From NCBI RefSeq assembly GCF_004011805.1, contig NZ_RCHJ01000031.1, positions 1-47,487 on the forward strand: a stretch of DNA of 47,487 nt, read 5' to 3'. The DNA is from Piscinibacter defluvii (lineage in GTDB: Bacteria; Pseudomonadota; Gammaproteobacteria; Burkholderiales; Burkholderiaceae_C). The translations under genes and the position numbers were made by a program. This document shows, one piece after another, positions 15,324 through 24,191 of this stretch. A model generated the notes under the pieces. It saw only the letters and a program-made list of their open reading frames with translations. It did no database searches and was not told the DNA's origin. Each line of letters starts with the position of its first letter. Positions within the stretch are counted from its first letter, which is position 1.

Positions 15324-17324
15324 ATGAATCAACGACATGATCATCCGTTTGCGCCGGACTTAGCAGACCAAGCCAGGCAGGGGACCACGGCTCCGGCAGC
15401 ACACGAGCACCACCACGACCATGATGATGAGCATCATCACGACCACGATCATGCCTTCGAGTGGCCGGAAATGCTCCGTATTGCGGTGGTCGCGCTGGCC
15501 GCCGCAGCCGTTTGGTTCCGGCTGTGGGAGCCGTTCTCGGCGGTTAGCCTGATTGGTGTGGTGGGCCTTGCGGTCGGCGGTTGGCCGATCTTCAAGGAGG
15601 CATTCGAAAACCTCATCGCGCGGCGCATGACCATGGAGTTGTCCATGTCGATTGCCATCGTCGCGGCGGCGGCCATTTCGGAGTTCTTTACCGCCTTGGT
15701 CATCACGCTGTTCGTGCTGGTGGCGGAAGTGCTGGAAGGTATGACGGTCTCGCGCGGCCGACGTGCGATCCGCGATCTGCTCGACTTTCTGCCGCGTGCG
15801 GTGTCGGTGCGCCGCGCCGGCAGCGTTTCGGAGGTCGATGCCGACGCGTTGGCAGTGGGCGACGCCGTCCTGGTCAGTCCGGGCGGGCGCATACCGGTGG
15901 ACGGCACCGTGCTTGCTGGCCACTCGTTCGTCGACCAGTCGCGCATCACCGGTGAATCGCTGCCCATGGAAAAAACGGCTGGCAACAGCGTGTTCGCCGG
16001 CTCGATCAACCAGTCGGGTGCATTGGAAATCCGTGCCGAGCGCATTGGTCGCGATACCAGCTTCGGCAAGATCATCGAGGCCGTCGAGCAGGCCGAGCGC
16101 TCGCGCGCCCCGGTCCAACGTTTGGCGGACCGGATGGCTGGCTACCTCGTCTATATCGCGCTTGCTGCGGCGGTGCTCACCTGGCTCCTGACGCGCGACA
16201 TCCGTTCGACGATCTCGGTGGTGATCGTTGCGGGCGCCTGCGGCATCGCGGCAGGCACACCGCTGGCCATTCTCGGGGCGATCGGTCGCGCCGCGCGCGC
16301 CGGCGCCATCGTCAAGGGGGGGCTTTTCCTCGAGCAGCTCGGCCAGGTGAATACCGTCGTCATGGACAAAACGGGCACGCTGACCTACGGGCAGCCGGAG
16401 GTCCAAGCCCTTCTGCCGGCCCCTGGCGTGGAGGAAGGCGAGCTGCTCGATGCAGCCGCCGCTGCTGAATTGCGTTCGGAACATCCGCTGGGCAAGACCA
16501 TCGTCGCACATGCCCAGGCGACAGGTCGGATCATTGCTGAACCGGAGCGCTTCGGATACACGCCAGGGCGCGGCATCGACGCAACCGTGAGCGGTGAACG
16601 CGTGCTGGTCGGCAATCTCGCCCTCATGCGCGACCACGGCATTGCGGTTCCCGACGGCTTGCTCGTCGCCCACCCGGAGGCGTCCGAGGTATTCGTCGCA
16701 CGCGGTCAAAGGTTGCTGGGGGCTATTGCGGTTGCGGACCGCGCACGCCTGGAAGCCCGCAAAGCCGTCGCTGCGATTCACGCCCTGGGCATACGCACGG
16801 TGCTCCTCACCGGTGACACCAAGGTGGTCGCTGAGGCGATGGCCACCCAGTTAGGGATGCAGGAGGTGGCCGCTGACATGTTGCCGGAGGACAAGCGCCA
16901 ATATGTACAGCGTCTCGTTGGCGCGGGCCGCATCGTGGCGATGGTGGGCGATGGTGTCAACGACGCCCCGGCGCTTATCGAGGCCCAGGTCGGCGTGGCG
17001 ATGGGCTCGGGCACCGACGTGGCGCGAGAGAGCGCTGACGTGGTGTTGCTGGGTAACGACCTGGAGAAATTCGTCGAAATGCTTGTGATCGCACGCCGCA
17101 CGCGGCGGATCATCTGGGCCAATTTCGCAGGCACGATCGGTGTCGATCTCCTAGGCATCGGACTGGCGGCGTTCGGGTTGCTCAATCCGTTGGTGGCTGC
17201 GTTCATCCACGTCGCCTCGGAGCTGACTTTCATCCTGAACTCGGCAAGGCTCCTGCCGGCCCGCGCAAACGACGGGGCCAGTGCGGCATTGCCAGAGTCG
17301 GAAAGAACGAATGCGGCAACCTGA
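15324..17324 (+). CDS. P1B-type heavy-metal efflux ATPase with His-rich N-terminus
   Basis: 666-residue inner-membrane metal pump. The N-terminus (residues 27-43) is almost all His/Asp/Glu, a cytosolic metal-binding tail instead of CxxC domains. Later motifs are ITGES (208-212), the phosphorylation site DKTGT (348-352), EHPLGK (the P1B HP motif), TGDT and GDGVNDAP. In the transmembrane metal site the usual CPC or SPC is replaced by Cys306-Gly307-Ile308 within AGACGIAAGTPLAI. Together with the RcnR-like regulator this suggests Co/Ni (possibly Zn/Cd) export. C-terminal membrane helices (TIGVDLLGIGLAAFGLL; AAFIHVASELTFILNSARLL) are present. Gene is intact, carried as transposon cargo. Confidence 0.88.
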   Translation: MNQRHDHPFAPDLADQARQGTTAPAAHEHHHDHDDEHHHDHDHAFEWPEMLRIAVVALAAAAVWFRLWEPFSAVSLIGVVGLAVGGWPIFKEAFENLIARRMTMELSMSIAIVAAAAISEFFTALVITLFVLVAEVLEGMTVSRGRRAIRDLLDFLPRAVSVRRAGSVSEVDADALAVGDAVLVSPGGRIPVDGTVLAGHSFVDQSRITGESLPMEKTAGNSVFAGSINQSGALEIRAERIGRDTSFGKIIEAVEQAERSRAPVQRLADRMAGYLVYIALAAAVLTWLLTRDIRSTISVVIVAGACGIAAGTPLAILGAIGRAARAGAIVKGGLFLEQLGQVNTVVMDKTGTLTYGQPEVQALLPAPGVEEGELLDAAAAAELRSEHPLGKTIVAHAQATGRIIAEPERFGYTPGRGIDATVSGERVLVGNLALMRDHGIAVPDGLLVAHPEASEVFVARGQRLLGAIAVADRARLEARKAVAAIHALGIRTVLLTGDTKVVAEAMATQLGMQEVAADMLPEDKRQYVQRLVGAGRIVAMVGDGVNDAPALIEAQVGVAMGSGTDVARESADVVLLGNDLEKFVEMLVIARRTRRIIWANFAGTIGVDLLGIGLAAFGLLNPLVAAFIHVASELTFILNSARLLPARANDGASAALPESERTNAAT

Positions 17325-17467
17325 GGCGTCAGCTTGAGCTATACCCTAACTTGGCGTCTGACCACCCGGCGCGGAAGCGTCAGAATAGAGTCATCTTGCG
17401 AATTGTTTGACACGCGCCGTCAAGGGTCATAGATTTCTTCCTGACACATTTCCCTCAGGAGGATACC
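17325..17467. other. Probable res site and tnpR promoter region
   Basis: The 143 bp before tnpR is where Tn21-group elements keep the three-subsite res recombination site. It contains TGTTTGACACGCGCCGTCA and TTTCTTCCTGACACATTTCC, with repeated TGACA/TGTCA half-sites, as expected for resolvase binding. Subsites I-III were not delimited. Confidence 0.55.
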
Positions 17468-18028
17468 TTGCACGGCCAGCGCATCGGTTACGCCCGCGTC
17501 AGCAGCTTCGACCAGAACCCGGAACGGCAGCTCGAACACGTCCGGGTAGACAAGGTGTTCACCGACAAGGCGTCGGGCAAGGACACCCGGCGGCCTGAAC
17601 TGGAACGGCTGCTGGCCTTCGTGCGCGAGGGCGATACGGTGGTTGTGCACAGCATGGATCGTCTGGCGCGCAACCTCGACGACCTGCGTCGCCTGGTACA
17701 GGGCCTCACCCAGCGCGGTGTGCGCATCGAGTTTGTGAAGGAGCATTTGACTTTCACCGGCGAGGACTCGCCGATGGCGAACCTGATGCTCTCGGTGATG
17801 GGCGCGTTTGCCGAGTTCGAGCGCGCCCTGATTCGTGAGCGGCAGCGTGAGGGCATCGCGCTCGCCAAGCAGCGCGGTGCCTACCGTGGCCGCAAGAAGG
17901 CGTTGTCGCCCGAACGCATTGCCGAGCTACAGCAACGCGCCGAGGCGGGCGAGCAAAAGACCAAGCTGGCTCGCGAATTCGGAATCAGCCGCGAAACCCT
18001 GTACCAATACTTGAGAACGGATCAGTAA
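17468..18028 (+). CDS. tnpR: Tn3-family resolvase TnpR
   Basis: 186-residue small serine recombinase. It opens with [23 protein letters not shown], where the Ser of YARVSS is the nucleophile. The catalytic arginines lie in [17 protein letters not shown], and the C-terminal helix-turn-helix is [19 protein letters not shown]. It resolves transposition cointegrates at res. The start codon is TTG at 17468 behind CAGGAGG. Length and sequence closely resemble Tn21 TnpR, and tnpA starts 2 bp after its stop. Confidence 0.95.
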   Translation: MHGQRIGYARVSSFDQNPERQLEHVRVDKVFTDKASGKDTRRPELERLLAFVREGDTVVVHSMDRLARNLDDLRRLVQGLTQRGVRIEFVKEHLTFTGEDSPMANLMLSVMGAFAEFERALIRERQREGIALAKQRGAYRGRKKALSPERIAELQQRAEAGEQKTKLAREFGISRETLYQYLRTDQ

Positions 18029-18030
18029 CT

Positions 18031-20997
18031 ATGCCACGTCGCTCGATCCTGTCCGCCGCCGAGCGGGAAAGCCTGCTGGCCTTGCCGGAGACCAAGGAGG
18101 AGTTGATCCGTCACTACACGTTCAGCGACACCGACCTGTCCATCGTCCGGCAGCGGCGCGGCCCGGCCAACCGCCTGGGCTTCGCCGTGCAGCTTTGCTA
18201 CCTGCGCTTTCCCGGCGTCATCCTGGGCGTTGATGAGCCACCGTTTCCGCCCTTGCTGAAATTGGTCGCAGACCAGCTCAAGGTCAGCATCGAAAGCTGG
18301 GACGAGTACGGGCAGCGTGAGCAGACCCGACGCGAGCACCTGGTCGAGCTGCAAACGGTGTTCGGCTTCCAGCCGTTCACGATGGGCCACTACCGGCAGG
18401 CCGTCCAGTTGCTGACCGAGCTGGCCATGCAAACCGACAAGGGCATTGTGCTGGCCAGCGCCTTGATCGAGCACCTGCGGCGGCAGTCGGTCATTGTGCC
18501 CGCCCTCAACGTCGTCGAGCGGGCGAGCGCCGAGGCGATTACCCGCGCCAACCGGCGCATCTACGACGCCTTGGCCGAGCCGCTGTCGGACGTGCATCGC
18601 CGTCGCCTCGACGATCTGCTCAAGCGTCGGGACAACGGCAAGACGACCTGGCTGGTCTGGCTGCGCCAGTCGCCTATCAAACCGAATTCGCGGCACATGC
18701 TCGAACACATCGAACGCCTCAAGGCGTGGCGGGCACTCGATCTGCCTTCCGGCATCGAGCGGTCAGTGCACCAGAACCGCCTGCTCAAGATCGCCCGCGA
18801 GGGCGGCCAGATGACGCCTGCCGATCTGGCCAAGTTCGAGGCGCAGCGCCGCTACGCAACCCTGGTGGCGCTCGCCATCGAGGGTATGGCCACCGTCACC
18901 GACGAAATCATCGACCTGCACGACCGCATCCTGGGCAAGCTGTTCAACGCCGCCAAGAACAAGCATCAGCAGCAGTTCCAGGCGTCCGGCAAGGCGATTA
19001 ACGCCAAGGTGCGGCTGTTCGGACGCATCGGCCAGGCGTTGATCGAGGCCAAGCAGGCGGGCCTCGATCCGTTCGCCGCCATCGAGGCCGTCATGTCCTG
19101 GGATGCCTTCGCCGAGAGCGTCACCGAGGCGCAGAAGCTCGCGCAGCCCGAGGACTTCGATTTCCTGCACCGCATCGGCGAGAGCTACGCCACGCTGCGC
19201 CGCTACGCACCAGAACTCCTCGCCGTACTCAAGCTGCGAGCCGCGCCCGCCGCCAAGGACATACTCGACGCCATTGAGGTGCTGCGCGGCATGAACAGTG
19301 ACAACGCCCGCAAGGTGCCCGCCAACGCGCCGACCGACTTCATCAAGCCGCGCTGGCAGAAGCTGGTGATGACCGACGCCGATATCGACCGGCGCTACTA
19401 CGAACTGTGTGCGCTGTCGGAGATGAAGAACGCGCTACGCTCCGGCGACATCTGGGTGCAAGGCTCGCGCCAGTTCAAGGACTTCGAGGACTATCTGGTG
19501 CCGCCCGCGAAATTCGCCAGCCTCAAACTGGCCAGCGAATTGCCGCTGGCCGTGGCCACCGACTGCGACCAGTACCTGCATGAGCGGCTGACGCTGCTGG
19601 AAACGCAGCTCGCCACCGTCAACCGCATGGCGACGGCCAACGAGCTGCCGGACGCCATCATCACCGAGTCGGGCCTGAAGATCACGCCGCTCGATGCGGC
19701 GGTGCCCGACACCGCGCAGGCCCTGATCGACCAGACGGCGATGATCCTGCCGCACGTCAAGATCACCGAACTGCTGCTGGAGGTGGACGAATGGACGGGC
19801 TTCACCCGGCACTTCGCGCACCTGAAATCAGGCGACCTGGCCAAGGACAAGAACCTGCTGCTGACCACGATCCTGGCCGACGCCATCAACCTGGGCCTGA
19901 CCAAGATGGCCGAGTCCTGCCCCGGCACGACCTATGCCAAGCTGGCCTGGCTGCAAGCCTGGCACATCCGCGACGAAACGTATTCAACGGCGCTGGCCGA
20001 ACTGGTCAATGCCCAATTCCGCCATCCTTTCGCTGAACACTGGGGCGACGGCACCACGTCATCGTCGGACGGCCAGAACTTCCGCACCGGCAGCAAGGCC
20101 GAGAGCACCGGCCACATCAACCCGAAATACGGTAGCAGCCCTGGGCGGACGTTCTACACCCACATCTCCGACCAGTACGCGCCGTTCCACACCAAGGTCG
20201 TGAACGTTGGCGTGCGCGATTCGACCTATGTGCTAGACGGCTTGCTATACCACGAATCCGACCTGCGCATCGAGGAGCATTACACCGACACGGCGGGCTT
20301 CACCGATCACGTCTTCGCGCTGATGCACCTCTTGGGCTTCCGTTTCGCGCCGCGCATCCGCGACCTGGGCGATACCAAGCTCTACATCCCGAAGGGCGAT
20401 GCCGCCTATGACGCGCTGAAGCTGATGATCGGCGGCACGCTCAACATCAAGCACGTCCGCGCCCATTGGGACGAAATCCTGCGGCTGGCCACGTCGATCA
20501 AGCAGGGCACGGTGACGGCCTCGCTGATGCTCAGGAAGCTCGGCAGCTACCCACGCCAGAACGGCCTGGCCGTCGCTCTGCGTGAGCTGGGGCGCATCGA
20601 GCGCACGCTCTTCATCCTGGACTGGCTGCAAAGCGTCGAGCTGCGCCGCCGCGTGCATGCCGGGCTGAACAAGGGCGAGGCGCGCAACGCGCTGGCCCGC
20701 GCCGTGTTCTTCAACCGCCTGGGTGAAATCCGCGACCGCAGTTTCGAGCAACAACGATACCGTGCTTCCGGCCTCAACCTGGTGACGGCGGCCATCGTGC
20801 TGTGGAACACGGTCTATCTGGAGCGGGCCGCGAATGCCCTGCGCGGCCACGGCCAGGCCGTCGATGACGCCCTGTTGCAGTACCTGTCGCCGCTGGGCTG
20901 GGAGCACATCAACCTGACCGGCGATTACCTCTGGCGCAGCAGCGCCAAGATCGGCGCGGGCAAGTTCAGACCGCTACGGCCCTTGCAACCGGCTTAG
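18031..20997 (+). CDS. tnpA: Tn3-family transposase TnpA
   Basis: 988-residue DDE transposase of the Tn21 subgroup. Recognisable stretches include [30 protein letters not shown] at the N-terminus, [15 protein letters not shown], the catalytic-domain block [36 protein letters not shown], and [20 protein letters not shown] with [12 protein letters not shown] near the end. It binds the 38-bp repeats and carries out replicative transposition. The stop codon lies inside the right inverted repeat, as usual for Tn3-family elements. No frameshift or internal stop is seen, so the element looks autonomous. Confidence 0.96.
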   Translation: MPRRSILSAAERESLLALPETKEELIRHYTFSDTDLSIVRQRRGPANRLGFAVQLCYLRFPGVILGVDEPPFPPLLKLVADQLKVSIESWDEYGQREQTRREHLVELQTVFGFQPFTMGHYRQAVQLLTELAMQTDKGIVLASALIEHLRRQSVIVPALNVVERASAEAITRANRRIYDALAEPLSDVHRRRLDDLLKRRDNGKTTWLVWLRQSPIKPNSRHMLEHIERLKAWRALDLPSGIERSVHQNRLLKIAREGGQMTPADLAKFEAQRRYATLVALAIEGMATVTDEIIDLHDRILGKLFNAAKNKHQQQFQASGKAINAKVRLFGRIGQALIEAKQAGLDPFAAIEAVMSWDAFAESVTEAQKLAQPEDFDFLHRIGESYATLRRYAPELLAVLKLRAAPAAKDILDAIEVLRGMNSDNARKVPANAPTDFIKPRWQKLVMTDADIDRRYYELCALSEMKNALRSGDIWVQGSRQFKDFEDYLVPPAKFASLKLASELPLAVATDCDQYLHERLTLLETQLATVNRMATANELPDAIITESGLKITPLDAAVPDTAQALIDQTAMILPHVKITELLLEVDEWTGFTRHFAHLKSGDLAKDKNLLLTTILADAINLGLTKMAESCPGTTYAKLAWLQAWHIRDETYSTALAELVNAQFRHPFAEHWGDGTTSSSDGQNFRTGSKAESTGHINPKYGSSPGRTFYTHISDQYAPFHTKVVNVGVRDSTYVLDGLLYHESDLRIEEHYTDTAGFTDHVFALMHLLGFRFAPRIRDLGDTKLYIPKGDAAYDALKLMIGGTLNIKHVRAHWDEILRLATSIKQGTVTASLMLRKLGSYPRQNGLAVALRELGRIERTLFILDWLQSVELRRRVHAGLNKGEARNALARAVFFNRLGEIRDRSFEQQRYRASGLNLVTAAIVLWNTVYLERAANALRGHGQAVDDALLQYLSPLGWEHINLTGDYLWRSSAKIGAGKFRPLRPLQPA

Positions 20998-21030
20998 CGT
21001 GCTTTATTTTCCGTTTTCTGAGACGACCCC
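20993..21030 (-). repeat. Transposon right inverted repeat (IRR)
   Basis: 38 bp, CTTAGCGTGCTTTATTTTCC onward to CGACCCC, the inverse of IRL with two mismatches. It contains the last codons of tnpA. Confidence 0.93.
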
Positions 21031-21035
21031 GATCC
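21031..21035. repeat. Target-site duplication GATCC (right copy)
   Basis: Identical to 14901-14905 on the other side of the transposon. Confidence 0.9.
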
Positions 21036-21079
21036 GAAACCAGGCGTCCTCGGGGCGACCGGTCGACACAGGGAGGCTC

Positions 21080-24000
21080 ATGTCACAGGACCCGCCGCTG
21101 ACATTCTTCGAACATCCGATCCTCAATTCGCCGTATGCCTACCCCGGCCGGCACTGGGAGCTGGATGCGGACGGTCAGCCCACCAACAAGCTGATCGAGT
21201 CGCGCCGTCGGTCGGACCTGATCACGCCCGTCCCGAAGGCAAAGAAGCGCAAGGCACCGAAGGGTCCGGTGGCTCAGGTGGAACTGGACCTGGCGGCCGA
21301 CGACGAGGGCCTCAGCACTGCCGAGCAGAAGTACGACCCCACGCCGATCATCAACGAGCTGCGCGGTTACGTGGACACCTGGCGCGCACTGCCCAACCCG
21401 TCGCAGTGGCAGGTCACGCCCGAGACGGCCCGCCTGCTGCAGCACTGGCGGCAGCATCCCTTCCAGAACCAGCGGCCGTTCTTCTGCCAGATCGAGGCGG
21501 TCGAGACCGCCATCTGGCTGACCGAAGTCGCGCCGAAGTTGGGCGCGGCCGGCAAGAAGTTCCGGGACCACCTGGCGGGCGCGAATGCGATGTCCAACCC
21601 GGACCTGTTCCGCATCGCGCTGAAGCTGGCCACGGGTGCCGGCAAGACCACCGTCATGGCCATGCTCATCGCCTGGCAGACCATCAACGCGGTACGCCAT
21701 CCGGGAAGCAAGCAGTTCACCCGCGGCTTCCTGATCGTCGCGCCGGGACTGACCATCAAGGATCGTCTCCGCGTGCTGCTGCCGCAGGACCCGGACAACT
21801 ACTACGTCACCCGCGAGATCGTGCCTGGTGACATGTTGGGCGACATCAAGCGCGCCGTCATCGTTGTCACCAACTACCACGCCTTCAAGCTGCGCGAGAC
21901 GCTGGAGGTGACCCCTGCGGGCAAGGCCCTGCTGCAGGGGCGCGGGACGCCGCTGCAGACCCTTGAAACCGAAGGCGAGATGATCCGTCGGGTCATGAAG
22001 CCGCTAATGAGCATCAGGAACGTGCTCGTTATCAACGACGAGGCGCACCACTGCTACCGCGCCAAGCCGAAGGAGGCCGAGGCCGACATCGACGACCTGA
22101 AGGGCGACGAGAAGGACGAGGCGAAGAAGAACAACGAGGCGGCCCGCCTGTGGATCAGCGGCATCGAGGCCGTGAAGCGCAAGCTGGGCGTACCAGTCGT
22201 CTTCGACCTCTCGGCCACGCCGTTCTTCCTGCGCGGCTCCGGCTACGCCGAAGGCACGCTGTTCCCGTGGACCATGTGCGACTTCTCGCTGATGGACGCC
22301 ATCGAGTGCGGCATCGTCAAGCTGCCGCGCGTGCCGGTGTCGGACAACATCACCGGCGCCGACGCGCCGAAGTTCCGCAACCTGTGGGACCACATCGGCA
22401 AGCGAATGCCCAAGAAGGGCGTGCGCACCGCCGGCAAGCTGGACCCGCTGGCCCTGCCGACCGAGCTGTACACCGCGCTCGAAGCGCTGTACGGCCACTA
22501 CGCCAAGATCTTCGACAGCTGGCAGGCGCAGGGCATCGAGGTGCCGCCCGTGTTCATCGTGGTGTGCAACAACACGGCCACTTCGAAGCTCGTCTACGAC
22601 TACATCTCCGGCTTCGAGCGCGCGGTCGAGCACACCGGCCCGAATGGCGAGAAGACCGAGACCCGCACGCTGGAGAACGGCCGTTTCAAACTCTTCCGCA
22701 ACTACGACGAGCACGGCCAGAAGCTCGCCCGCCCGCGCACCCTGCTGATCGACAGCGAGCAGCTGGAGTCCGGCGAGGCCCTCGACCCAGGCTTCCGCGA
22801 CATCGAGGCCGACACCATCGAGCGCTTCCGCCGCGAGATCATGGAACGCACCGGCGACCGCGCCGCCGCAGACAAGCTCACCGATGCCGACCTGCTGCGC
22901 GAGGTGATGAACACCGTCGGCAAGCCCGGCAAGCTGGGCGAAGGCATCCGCTGCGTGGTGAGCGTCTCCATGCTCACCGAAGGCTGGGACGCCAACACCG
23001 TGACGCACGTGCTCGGCGTTCGTGCCTTCGGCACGCAGCTGCTGTGCGAGCAGGTGGTGGGCCGCGCGCTGCGCCGCCAGAGCTACGCGCTGAACGCCGA
23101 CGACAAGTTTGACGTGGAGTACGCCGACGTGCTGGGCATTCCGTTCGACTTCGCGGCCAAGCCGGTGGTCGTGCCGCCCAAGCCGCCGGTGAAGACCACC
23201 CGCGTGCACGCCATCAGCCCCGAACGCGACGCGCTGGAGATCCGCTTCCCGCGCGTCGACGGCTACCGCGTCGAGCTGCCGGCCGAGCGCCTGAAAGCCA
23301 CCTTCAGCGCGAACTCGGGCCTCACCCTGACGCCCGACCTGGTGGGCCCGTCCACCACCCAGAACCTGGGCATCGTGGGCGAAGGCGTCAACCTGACGGT
23401 GCAGCACCTGGAAGACACGCGCGACAACACGATCGCCTTCCACCTGGCCAAGCACCTGCTGTACCGCAAGTACCGCGACCCGGGCCAGGACCCGAAGCTG
23501 CACCTCTTCGGCCAGCTCAAGGGCATCGCCCAGGAATGGGTGCGCGACCACCTGAAGTGCGCCGGCGGCACCTGGAAGGCCCAGGTGATGCATCAGGAGA
23601 TCACCGACATGGCCTGCGAGCGCATCCATGCCGCCATCAGCGCCACGCTGGCCGGATCGAACGCCGTGCGCGTGGTGCTCGACCCGTACAACCCCACCGG
23701 CAGCACCCGGCACGTGAACTTCACGACCGCGAAGCAGAGCCTGTGGCAGACGAACGGGCCGCCGCCGAAGAGCCACGTGAACTGGGTCGTCTACGACAGC
23801 GACTGGGAAGCCGAGTTCTGCCGCGTGGCCGAGCAGCACCCGCGCGTGCGGGCCTACGCAAAAAACCACAGCCTGGGCTTCGAGATGCCCTACCGCCTGG
23901 GCGGCACGCAGCGGCACTACCGGCCGGACTTCATCGTGCGCATCGACGACGGTCACGACGACCCGCTGAACCTGGTTGTCGAGATCAAGGGCTTCCGCGG

Positions 24001-24181
24001 CGAAGACGCAGTGGTCAAGGCCGAGACGATGGCCACCCAGTGGGTGCCGGGCGTGAACGCCCTGGGCGCCTACGGCCGCTGGGCGTTCGCCGAGTTCCGC
24101 TCGGCGCATGACCTGGAAGCCGACTTCGACAAACTGATCCAGGGCCTCGTGACGACGAGCACCGCGCCCGTGACTGCCTGA
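21080..24181 (+). CDS. Type III-like restriction endonuclease (Res; helicase plus nuclease)
   Basis: 1,033-residue restriction subunit of the type III Res class, resembling proteins named BPTD_3080 family. Helicase motifs: LATGAGKTTVMAML (Walker A), LVINDEAHHC (DEAH box), DLSATPFF (motif III), SMLTEGWDANTVTHV (motif V), QVVGRALRR (motif VI). A C-terminal PD-(D/E)XK nuclease is visible as YRPDFIVRIDDG...NLVVEIKG. It should translocate along and cut unmethylated DNA together with the methyltransferase 10 bp downstream. The ATG at 21080 follows GGGAGG. The open frame continues upstream into the transposon end, which is not native. The transposon has separated the gene from its original upstream sequence, so current expression may depend on a new promoter. 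Confidence 0.88.
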   Translation: MSQDPPLTFFEHPILNSPYAYPGRHWELDADGQPTNKLIESRRRSDLITPVPKAKKRKAPKGPVAQVELDLAADDEGLSTAEQKYDPTPIINELRGYVDTWRALPNPSQWQVTPETARLLQHWRQHPFQNQRPFFCQIEAVETAIWLTEVAPKLGAAGKKFRDHLAGANAMSNPDLFRIALKLATGAGKTTVMAMLIAWQTINAVRHPGSKQFTRGFLIVAPGLTIKDRLRVLLPQDPDNYYVTREIVPGDMLGDIKRAVIVVTNYHAFKLRETLEVTPAGKALLQGRGTPLQTLETEGEMIRRVMKPLMSIRNVLVINDEAHHCYRAKPKEAEADIDDLKGDEKDEAKKNNEAARLWISGIEAVKRKLGVPVVFDLSATPFFLRGSGYAEGTLFPWTMCDFSLMDAIECGIVKLPRVPVSDNITGADAPKFRNLWDHIGKRMPKKGVRTAGKLDPLALPTELYTALEALYGHYAKIFDSWQAQGIEVPPVFIVVCNNTATSKLVYDYISGFERAVEHTGPNGEKTETRTLENGRFKLFRNYDEHGQKLARPRTLLIDSEQLESGEALDPGFRDIEADTIERFRREIMERTGDRAAADKLTDADLLREVMNTVGKPGKLGEGIRCVVSVSMLTEGWDANTVTHVLGVRAFGTQLLCEQVVGRALRRQSYALNADDKFDVEYADVLGIPFDFAAKPVVVPPKPPVKTTRVHAISPERDALEIRFPRVDGYRVELPAERLKATFSANSGLTLTPDLVGPSTTQNLGIVGEGVNLTVQHLEDTRDNTIAFHLAKHLLYRKYRDPGQDPKLHLFGQLKGIAQEWVRDHLKCAGGTWKAQVMHQEITDMACERIHAAISATLAGSNAVRVVLDPYNPTGSTRHVNFTTAKQSLWQTNGPPPKSHVNWVVYDSDWEAEFCRVAEQHPRVRAYAKNHSLGFEMPYRLGGTQRHYRPDFIVRIDDGHDDPLNLVVEIKGFRGEDAVVKAETMATQWVPGVNALGAYGRWAFAEFRSAHDLEADFDKLIQGLVTTSTAPVTA

Positions 24182-24191
24182 CGGACCCGAC

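Larger units (their letters stand above)
14906..21030 (+). mobile_element. Tn21-subgroup transposon with metal-efflux cargo
   Basis: A complete 6,125-bp Tn3-family unit with 38-bp inverted repeats matching at 36 of 38 positions and flanking GATCC duplications. Order: IRL, RcnR-like regulator, P1B-type ATPase, res region, tnpR, tnpA, IRR, all genes on the plus strand. TnpR (186 aa) and TnpA (988 aa) have the lengths and sequence character of Tn21. Cargo lies between IRL and res. The element entered the spacer between the toxin-antitoxin pair and the type III-like R-M operon; matching duplications indicate a simple, relatively recent insertion. Confidence 0.93.
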
